This document shows positions 56,466-64,000 of a stretch of 64,000 bases of DNA, piece after piece (the first letter of the stretch is position 1; every line of letters starts with the position of its first letter). Location of the stretch: assembly GCA_009763385.1 (NCBI GenBank), contig CM019831.1:77814706-77878705 (forward strand), read 5' to 3'. The DNA is from Coix lacryma-jobi var. lacryma-jobi. Lineage: Eukaryota; Streptophyta; Magnoliopsida; Poales; Poaceae. The translations under genes were made by a program, and so were the position numbers. The notes beneath the pieces were generated by a model. The model searched no databases. It worked only from the letters and a program-made list of their open reading frames with translations, and was not told the origin of the DNA.

Positions 56466-58834
56466 GTGACCATGGATGACTTGCCACCAGATATGAAACG
56501 TTTAGTACAACAGACTTGTGATGAACTTCAGCGCAAGTGCCTGATGACTCTTTCCAAGAACAAGAGCGGCAAGGTCTTCCAGAAGCAACCGTTCCCAAGG
56601 ATTCTTCCTCATCACCAACCCAAGCCATCCGACGGCACTGAGGAGGAAGCTATTCAAAAAATGACCGAAATAATGTATAAGTTGTATCAGAGTATCAGAA
56701 GTTATGACCAATCATCAGTCAGCTTTCTTGAATACCTTTCGTGCTGTTATAGTCGGTTTTTTGGTCCATCAGTGGATAAACGTTTCGAGGAAGCCGCTAG
56801 TCCAATGCAGGGACCGCTATTGTTCCCAGTACCTCAATGTCGAAGGATTGCCGAAGACGGCGGAGCTAGCACAAGTGCAGGTGGGATAGTCCCTCATGAA
56901 ACACAACAACCTCCCATGACATATGGTCAGCTCGCATTCGGCACAACAGGGAATGTCCCGCAATTTGCTTTCAGAGTGTCTCCCGCAATGAACAGGATAC
57001 AAAGGAACATGTTTGGAGATGGATATCAGGAGTTCGTTGATTATAACGCTATCAATGCTCTTCCAAGTCTAGGCTACAAGAGTTCAGCAGGACTACATCC
57101 TGGGGGGCAAACACAAGCAGCTCCTGATTCGAGTATTGACCTCATCATGCATAGGATGGCTGATATGATTGCAAAATCAATTCGGCCTAAAGCCAAAGAA
57201 TCAGCCATACGCTTACAAGTCTCCAGACCCAGAGTGGTACAACCGAGTAGCACTTCCTCCAAGAGTGAAGCCTCCTACTGACTTTACCAAGTTTTCGGAC
57301 CAAGATGACACCAGCACTATGGAACACATCAGCTGATACTTGATGCAACTTGGAGAGGCATCTACAGATGAAGCTTGGATGATTCGGTATATTCCCGTTG
57401 TCATTGTCAGGACCAGCCTTCCGTGGGTCACTTCTCTGCCAGAAAATTCCATTAATACATGGACAGAGCTAGAACAAAAGTTCCACGCATTTTTCTTTAC
57501 GGGCACCAGTGAGAAGAAGTTGGTCGATCTCATGAGTCTGAGGATGAAACCTAACGAGACACCACAGGAATATCTACGCAGATTCAGGGAAACAACCAAA
57601 AACCTTTGCTATTCCTTGAACTTGCCAGATGATCAATTACCAGGGGATAGTAATGCTGGCATGCTGCGAGAGTATCAAGGAGAAGCTATTCAGCATGGAA
57701 TTTGATGACCTCGGGCAGTTTATCACAACGGTTGGGCAACGATGAGTAGTCAAGCCTAGGGATTCAGAAGGAATAATCAGTTCCAGAAGGGCGATGTGGC
57801 TGCCGAGATGTATCAGGCTTTCTTAGAGGAAGCAGCTGAGTATGATGATGAAGATGAAGTAGCTGCAGCCGAGATAGTCTGGGCTAAAGAGCCGACTCAA
57901 GTCAACCAGCGATGGCCATGATGAGTAGAAAAAGGTACTTATGACTTTGATGTTTCCAAGTCAGATAAATTATTTGAGTACTTATTGAAGGAAGGACGCA
58001 TCAAGGTTGCCGGAAGGTCATCCTATGTTGCACCCTAAAGGGGTCAAGGACAAGAAGTATTGCGGTTTCCATAATACCAAGTCCCCACTATATAAACGAT
58101 TTGCCGTAGTGTTCAGAGTGCGGATCCAGAAAGCTATCTAGGACGGGCATCTGAGGTTTGATGGGAAGATGAAAGTTGATGGTAGCCTTTTTGGACAGAA
58201 TACTGTATCCTTCTCTGTTAATATGGTTAACGCAGCTGACTCCAGGGGAAAAAACAAAGTGAAAGTGTTAACCTCTGATAGAGCGAGAGAAGCTGGTGCT
58301 GTTGATCCTGATCGGCAAATCACAGATAAAGAATTTCAGCAAAAGGTTCGGTTCCAAGATAGCCGAACTGAAAGGGGTGAAACCTCCAGGACCAGGGTCA
58401 CGACGCGCATTCTGTTGAATAAGTGGCGTCAGGAGCAAGAGCGATACCAAAAGCAGAGGTTTCATGAAGAACAGAAGTTCCTAGAAAAACAGCAGAGGTA
58501 CGAAGAAGAAATATACCGAGAAGAGCGAGAAGATATGAGGGAGCAAGAACAGTCTCATTGGGAATGCTTGTTCTTCAAGTATTGCTGGAACGAAGGCTTG
58601 AAACTGCCTGCCAAGAACAACTGCCCTGAATGCAGTGATCAGTATTCTGGATATAGACAGTCTCCAGTCAACCGCCGTTCAGTCCATGAAAGGCTTGGGG
58701 CGCGGGTCCCTGAGGACGATCGGCGTTTAAAAATAAATAATTCCGAGGATCGGCAGGGAAGAGGATTTGCCGATCGAAGTTGGGCTCGCACTGAAGAAGA
58801 AGAACACCGCGAGTATGTCTGGCAGAAAGGGTAG
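56466..58834 (+). pseudogene. Element H gag
   Basis: The first frame (56466-57281, MTMDDLPPDMKRLVQQ...) is the N-terminal region; a frameshift follows near 57200. The retrotransposon gag core comes next (57340-57705: SLPENSINTWTELEQKF, LRMKPNETPQEYLRRFRE), with a TGA near 57333 and another break near 57650. The third part (58169-58834) is basic and coiled-coil-like, rich in Glu/Arg/Gln (QERYQKQRFHEEQKFLEKQ), and holds the zinc region with Cys in HWECLFFKYCWNEG and CPEC. At least three frame breaks make it inactive. Confidence 0.85.
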
Positions 58835-58873
58835 TGGTGTCCACTAGGGATAAGAAAAAGCCAGAAAAGGTGG

Positions 58874-59671
58874 GTGCAACGCCTAAGGAGTAGGGAATTG
58901 GCACAAGCAAACACCAAGACAAGACGAGTTTGGCGCCCTAAAGAGAAGCCGGATGGAGGTGATGGTTCGGCTGATGCATGCATGGCTTTCTTTCTTCCAT
59001 CAGAATTCATAGCTCCCGAAGGTCAAGATGTCCAAGAGGAAGTGTATTCAGATTTCGACGAAGATGAATTGCAGGATTTGTTGGCTCATCTTGTTCTAGC
59101 TCAACGTGTAGTTTTTGATAAACCAACTAAGCATCGACACTTGAAGCCATTGTATATGAGGGGGTATGTTAATGGCAAGCCATTGACCAAGATGTTCATT
59201 GATAGAGGGGCTGCTCTAAATATCATGCCATATACTACCTTCAGAAAACTCAGGATGTCAAGTGAAGATTTATTGAAGACCGACATGGTGCTGAGAGACT
59301 TTGCTGGTAATTCTTCTGACACTCGGGGGGCAGTTCATGTTGAATTGACGATCAGATCCAAGACCTTGATTACTACCTTCTTCGTCATTGATGGCAAGGG
59401 GGCATACAGTTTGCTATTAGGAAGGGATTGGATACATGCAAACTGCTGTATACCGTCAACTATGCACCAATTCCTCATCCAGTGGATTGGAGATGACATT
59501 GAAATCGTCCATGCTGATGATTCGGTGAGTATTGCTAATGCGGAACCCATCTACTGGGAATATGATGGTATCGAGTGTTTCTCTGGAAGAGCATGGGAGG
59601 TAGGTCCTGTAAATGTTTTTGACAAGGACCAACAGCCGATTCAGACGATCGGCTCTCAAAGCAATTTTTGA
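58874..59671 (+). pseudogene. Element H aspartic protease
   Basis: A frame of about 265 codons. Its protease fold is indicated by KMFIDRGAALNIMPY, where the catalytic Asp is kept but Arg replaces the next residue, and by the downstream LLLGRDWIHANCCIPST motif. The frame ends at 59671 and no RT motif follows. It may be the C-terminal part of a gag-protease protein. Arg next to the catalytic Asp probably impairs it. Confidence 0.82.
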
Positions 59672-60749
59672 ATAAATAATCGAGCTGATGGTAATGGAAA
59701 AGGGTCGAGATCAAGTTTCGTGTCAGCTGATAAGGAATAAAGTTTTGATGGTAAAGCCGAAGTAAGACCAATATGTGCAAATTTTGATCCTGAACGTGTT
59801 TTGAAGTTAATGAACTTTTGAAAGGTTCTGTCTATTTCCCCATTACCAAAGCTCGGAAGGATCAGGGTAGACTTGTATAAGGTGACGTGCAATAGAAGAT
59901 TTTGATGATGGTACTTCCACAACTTGGTGATGGTTTCGAGTTGTATGTGACGACCGATAGCCTTACAGTAGGATCGGCCCTTACATTAAGTTTAAAGGAA
60001 AGAGATGAGTAGCAGCTAGCTTTAGCCGAAAATGTTAGACCCAGAGGAGGGTATTCGGCTGTAAAAAAATTTTGTTCATATATGCGTCACTCATGGACTA
60101 AGCTTCGGCACTATTTGTTAAAAGCCGAATGCGTGGAGATTGTGTGTGGAACGGATTCAAGAATATTTATAGCTGATGCAAAGCATCGCCTTTAGCAGAA
60201 AAATGTTCCAAGAATTTAAGTTATAGCTGATATTATTTATATATCGCCTTTATTATAGATATTCATGGCCCTGGTAACCATAGCATTTTTAAGTTGACAG
60301 GTTTATTGGGGGAAGAAAAAGGTGAAGTGCAGTAAGTAAGATGCCGAGCGACATGACATGTCAAAAACGAGATTTAATCGGCTAAGATGACGTCGTGTGT
60401 TCGGGAAACATTTTCTCTGAAGGGATATTGCAATCAAGAAAAATCACTAAGAGATGAAAATGGAATTATTCAGAGAAGATTCATCTGTTACAAACTTCAT
60501 TCGTAGATCTGCCCTAGAACTACCCTTGGAATAATTTGATCAGAATGAATTTGGATCAACGGTCTCGGCATAGCAGCAGCGGCATGATCATCATAAATTT
60601 TAAGGTCTTCAAATTCATCCGGGTCGCCGCCTGCGAAATCAACTGGTAGAGAAGAGTAATCTTCTTTGGTCCAGGAACTCATTGCTGCCAGCCCGAGGGA
60701 TACCCCGGCGTCACACCTTGGATGGCCTGATCTATTCGGCCATCCATAG
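59672..60749 (+). other. 3' non-coding part of element H
   Basis: AT-rich with repeated short blocks (atagctgat with atcgccttt at about 60168 and 60221; gccgaa several times) and a purine-rich patch ttgggggaagaaaaagg near 60305. No RT, RNase H or integrase motif in any frame. It is cut at 60749 by element I. Confidence 0.55.
60497..60682 (-). CDS. Possible antisense frame near the 3' end of element H
   Basis: A 61-codon frame starting ATG at 60682 (MSSWTKEDYSSLPVDF...) on the strand opposite to gag, with protein-like composition (acidic, Pro-rich end). Some grass Tat-lineage elements carry an antisense frame between pol and the 3' LTR, and this position would fit. No known domain is visible. 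The frame is open upstream to the junction with element I, so the true start could be elsewhere. Confidence 0.3.
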   Translation of the reverse strand: MSSWTKEDYSSLPVDFAGGDPDEFEDLKIYDDHAAAAMPRPLIQIHSDQIIPRVVLGQIYE

Positions 60750-61137
60750 TGCGGATACATGGGTGTATGTCGGGTCTCTGAGTGATGAGTGATTGTCAAC
60801 TGGATGATGCGCATGTTCTTTGGCTTGTGTTGTGCAGGTGTCGAGCACGGATGCAGTGATCAAAGGCGAGGTGAAGGTCAAGTAGAGACGTGTTGTGCCG
60901 ATGGACCGACAGTGGCGAAGGGCGGACGTGAGGCTTGGACTGAGGGACCAGAGGCCCGAGGATCAGCTGTGGTGGCTGGCAGCCTGTGACGACGACAAGT
61001 GAAGAAGTGCGGTCATGTGTTGCCTGAGTCATGGACTCAGGGACACGTGTTGGTGGACGGGGTGCACGGGAGGTGCATCCCATCTACGACGTCGGTTTGG
61101 TGGTAGAGCCAGGGAAAAACCATCGGATGGACGGTTT

Positions 61138-61362
61138 CCAGGTTTGGGCCTCAAAACCTGGGCGTGGACGGTTTCCGAGTTTGGCCACAAAACTCGGGTT
61201 GAGGATGGTTTCCAGGTTTGGGCCTCAAAACCTGGGCTCTGAGGGTTTGCTGAGTTTGGCCTCAAAACTCAGATGCTGGTGGGCTGGTTTCCCGGTTTGG
61301 GCCTCAAAACCGGGGGTTGGCTGGAAAAGGCTGGTTTCCCGGTTTGGGCCACAAAACCGGGG
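61138..61362. promoter_or_regulatory. Palindrome array upstream of the promoter, LTR I
   Basis: Six units read stem-TTTgggcctcAAAA-stem. The stem types are ccagg/cctgg (twice), ccgag/ctcgg, ctgag/ctcag and cccgg/ccggg (twice), with pairing intact in every unit. Confidence 0.82.
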
Positions 61363-62141
61363 TGCAGAGCGAGGGCGGCACGTGGCGGCAATCGGAAGGT
61401 TGCATGGAGGCAACGCGGACGAGTTGTGCGGGCGTGGCCGTCGGATACACCTACCACCGAGTTGGTCAGAATAACCTTAGGGTTTACTGGTTCGCTCTGT
61501 AATTAGAATAGAGAGGGGTAGAGTAGGAATTAGACTTAGGCTAGTAGTAGGATAAGTAGTCGGGAGACACCCTCCTCCCAGTAATCTCAATCATTTGCTC
61601 TTTCGCACTTAGGGTTTCCTGCTCTCCCATCCCCTGCAGTAGCTAGCTGAGATCCGCAGAGAGACTTGCCTCTGTGTAGTATTGATTCTGAGGAAGTGAG
61701 GCCGTACCCTCACTTTTGTAGCGTGTGGTAGCCACACGGGGCCATTCGTGGTTGTGATTCGCGATTTGTTCGTGTTCGCGGAATCCTTTTTTTCCATGTT
61801 TTTTTCCCATCGCTTGAATCTCTTTGCTCGGTTCATCTTTACAAATTCCGTTTGAACCAAGTTGTCCTAGGTCGTGAGGCACTTCCTATCCTTTCCCCTT
61901 CGACCGAACGGATTCACACTCTAACCTCACGGTCTAGGAGATAGAATGGATTTTTTGTTGGATCGGTTTTTTTTGGTCCATTGCCCCGATTTCTTCCAAT
62001 TCCTCGATTTGGAGTTAGGTTCGAGCCATGATTCCCGTGGATAGCTCACAAACATCCTTGGAACTTCTCACACCAAATCTAAGCCCTAGTGCTTTTGATT
62101 CGGAGGAGATCGAGTCGATTTCATGGAAGAACTGCACTGCG

Positions 62142-62405
62142 TCGGGGCATCGAACGCTCGAGTTCGTAGCATCGGACGCTGACCCTTTTGGCATCGAAGG
62201 CTCCGTTGCCATGTGTCAGAATCTGACATTTTCTAAGGAGCATCGGATGCTCCGTTGTGCATCGGATGCGCCGGAGTGAGACCATCGGACGCTGAGAGTC
62301 TACTGTTCACAGCGTCCGATGGGTGTCCAGTAAGGGTTTTGTTTGCACTTTTCGCATCGGACGCATCCGTTGGTTGGGCATCGGACGCTGCCAGCGTCCG
62401 ATGCT
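62142..62405. repeat. Array of gcatcggacgc / gcgtccgatgc motifs, LTR I
   Basis: About ten copies of catcgga(c/t)gc or the complement, ending in the hairpin gcatcggacgctg...cagcgtccgatgc. It occupies the place of the dyad arrays in A and B but with a different flanking motif. Confidence 0.8.
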
Positions 62406-62672
62406 GCTTTGACTGCGCAGTCTCGTTCGCTGTTCGTTCGTGCGATCTCGGATTTGGTTTCCGTCTTTGTGTTGGCCTTCTAGAGTTGTGTAGTGTCCCG
62501 CTGTGCTTATAGGAAGCATCCACCCTACATCTATGGTCGTGGACACTAGCAAGCTCTAGGGTTTGCTTCTGGGGTTGATTCTTGGGACAGTGGCTACTAG
62601 TTCCGAAAGGAAAATTTGAAGCTCCCATTCACCCCCTCTGGTCGCTTTCTGGTTGCTTCTCGGTCCTTCAAT

Positions 62673-62684
62673 TGGTATCGGAGC
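62673..62684 (+). other. Primer binding site of element I (tRNA-iMet)
   Basis: tggtatcggagc followed by aggtt, two bases from the LTR end, identical to that of element A. Confidence 0.92.
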
Positions 62685-62732
62685 AGGTTAAGGATCTTCC
62701 ACCTTAGCCGGTCCAGATCCACAGAAGGTGAC

Positions 62733-64000
62733 ATGGATCGCGGTGTGGGCAAACCGCTGTTCTTTGATGGGACGAACTATGCGTATTGGAAGATACGCAT
62801 GTCGCCTATTTCCAGAGCATGGGCTCTTCTGTTTGGGTGATTTGCCAGGGATGATTACTGCTCGTGTCTCTCAGCTCCAGATCGATGAGCACGAGGCCAA
62901 TAGCCGAGCACGTAACGCTCTGTTCTCCTGTTTGAGCATGTCCAAGTTCGATCGAGTTTCTCACCCCCCACGGCTCATGAGATTTGGGCGACCCTCATGC
63001 GCTTCCATGAGGGAACCACTCAGGTCAAATCCCACCTCTATGAGTCGCACAAGCGGGAGTATGAGAACTTTCGACATATGCCTGGCGAGAGCATAGAGAG
63101 TTTATTCGCTCGCTTTCAGGTCATTGTCAACAAGATGAGAGCGAACAAGGAGCTGTTGCCTTTTGACGATCATGAGAGGGCTTTGAAGCTTTTGCACACT
63201 CTTGATCGGTCGGTGTGGGACTCAAAGGTCCAGGCGATCATCGAATCGTCTAACTATGAGACCCTCACTTGCGACGAGCTCTTAGTAAGCTCAAGTTTAG
63301 TGAGATTGACGCCATGTCGAGGGCTTCTTATGAGAATCCTTCTGGCCCGACTATGGCTTTGGTTTCTAGCTCTTCTAACCCCTCTAGAGGTTTTGCTCTT
63401 TCGTCTCTCTTTTCTGTCACAGAGGACCAGCTTGAGTCGTTGGGGATGACGAGCTGGCAATGCTCGCCAACCGGTTCACGCGGTTCACAACAACCGCATG
63501 AACCGTCGCCGCGGTGGAGGACGCTCAGGATGCTATGAGTGTGGCGACCCCGACCACTTCATCACCAACTGCCCCAAGAAGAAGCATTCATCTGGGAAGG
63601 CCAACATGGGCACAAGTACGACTTCGGCAAGCGCAAGGAGAAGTACGTCCCCGCGAGGCACATCGAGGGGGGGCTTCAACAAGGAGTACATCAAGAAGAG
63701 TACTTGGAGAAGGCCCTGGCTGAGCAGCGTGCATCTTCGCCACGCTCAGCTACGTCGACGGCTCGGATGACGACTCCGCTTGCTCAAGCGATGATGAGTC
63801 CGAGAAGAAGAGGATCGAGGACAAGCTGAACGGTCTCTGCTTCTTCGCCGACGACGACGGCTTCTGCACCATGGCGCTTGGTGAGGAGGTCGACGGCAAA
63901 CTGGAGCACTCTCTCTCGGAACGACGACGACGACGACACCTCCCAGGTATCCATGACCACGATGAGCTCTTTGCTGAGATGAGAACTTACTGCCGCCTTG
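62733..64000 (+). pseudogene. Copia I gag, frameshifted, runs off the window
   Basis: The start is ATG at 62733 (MDRGVGKPLFFDGTNYAYWK). The frame is lost near 62805, resumes at 62852-62965 and again at 62997-63280 (MRFHEGTTQVKSHLYESHKREYE...), then at 63269-63445, with more shifts near 63450-63500 and 63600. The first zinc knuckle CYECGDPDHFITNC is near 63534-63575, and the acidic region DDESEKKRIEDKLNG lies near 63795-63840. CAG is kept at 63231-63233 where element A has TAG. At least five frame breaks make it inactive. Confidence 0.9.

Larger units (their letters stand above)
54816..60749 (+). mobile_element. Ty3/gypsy (Tat/RIRE2-type) element H, gag-protease only as seen
   Basis: It starts tgttaacacc inside the LTR of B. 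It has one LTR (54816-56396), a primer site, gag, protease and a 1 kb non-coding 3' part. No reverse transcriptase or integrase follows protease before element I interrupts at 60750. The gag zinc region HWECLFFKYCWNEG... is typical of grass Tat/RIRE2 elements. The 3' LTR is outside the window. Confidence 0.8.
60750..62670 (+). repeat. 5' LTR of element I
   Basis: 1,921 bp. It holds the palindrome array at 61138-61362, a weak TATA-like ggataagtag near 61550, a cggagacacc-like block as in A, and the atcggacgc dyad array at 62142-62405. It ends with the C-run (ttcaccccctctgg) and cggtccttca. Confidence 0.92.
60750..64000 (+). mobile_element. Ty1/copia (Sirevirus-type) element I, partial
   Basis: A plus-strand relative of elements A and B inserted in H. 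It has a 5' LTR, iMet primer site and the start of gag, and the window ends inside gag. LTR ends (tgcggata, cggtccttca) and primer region are the same as in A. Confidence 0.92.

Noticed and set aside
60750..61083. Minus-strand frames in the LTR of element I and matching plus-strand frames in the LTRs of A and B
   Set aside because: They follow the repeats of the LTR in arbitrary frames and are interrupted differently in each copy.

Overview
The window is plant nuclear DNA made almost entirely of nested LTR retrotransposons. I recognise no host gene, rRNA, tRNA gene or CRISPR array. The lineages present (a Sirevirus-type copia with a tRNA-iMet primer site, a Tekay/Del-type chromovirus with LTRs near 4.45 kb, a Tat/RIRE2-type gypsy and a large non-coding family primed by tRNA-Asp) suggest a grass with a large, repeat-rich genome. 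That assignment is inference from element types, not from a host locus.

Layout. Bases 1-8224 are a patchwork of a non-coding, tRNA-Asp-primed LTR family (LTR pieces F, G and J), with a hairpin-rich CACTA-like fragment at 969-1136. Inserted into LTR piece G is copia element B (minus strand, 8225 to beyond 54815). B is itself split by four insertions: chromovirus C (9357-24838, target duplication GAAGC) in its left LTR; copia element A (30206-42005, CCATC) in its pol; non-coding element E (43710-52561, ATCAT) in its gag; and Tat-type element H (from 54816, plus strand) in its right LTR. H is interrupted by copia element I (from 60750, plus strand), a relative of A that runs off the window.

Relative age. 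Hand comparison of 190-245 bp at the LTR ends gives roughly 6% difference for B, 3% for A, 2.3% for C and 1.6% for E. This agrees with the nesting order. All gag-pol frames carry stops or frameshifts. Several stops are TAG where the related copy or family pattern suggests CAG, as expected for loss of methylated CHG cytosines.

Most notable. Chromovirus C carries, between its primer site and gag and on the coding strand, an extra 339-codon frame. It begins MARTKRIARKSTGGKRP, close to the tail of histone H3 (ARTK, ARKS and STGGK all kept). The rest is a non-histone domain, coiled coil and an acidic serine-rich tail. The same element encodes a chromodomain at the end of its integrase. The start codons of this frame and of gag each lie directly after a good plant 3' splice site, and the LTR holds two GTAAGT donors kept in both copies. 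A second signal is an array of palindromes with compensating stem changes in the upstream part of all A, B and I LTRs, paired with an array of GGAC/GTCC dyads downstream of the TATA box.
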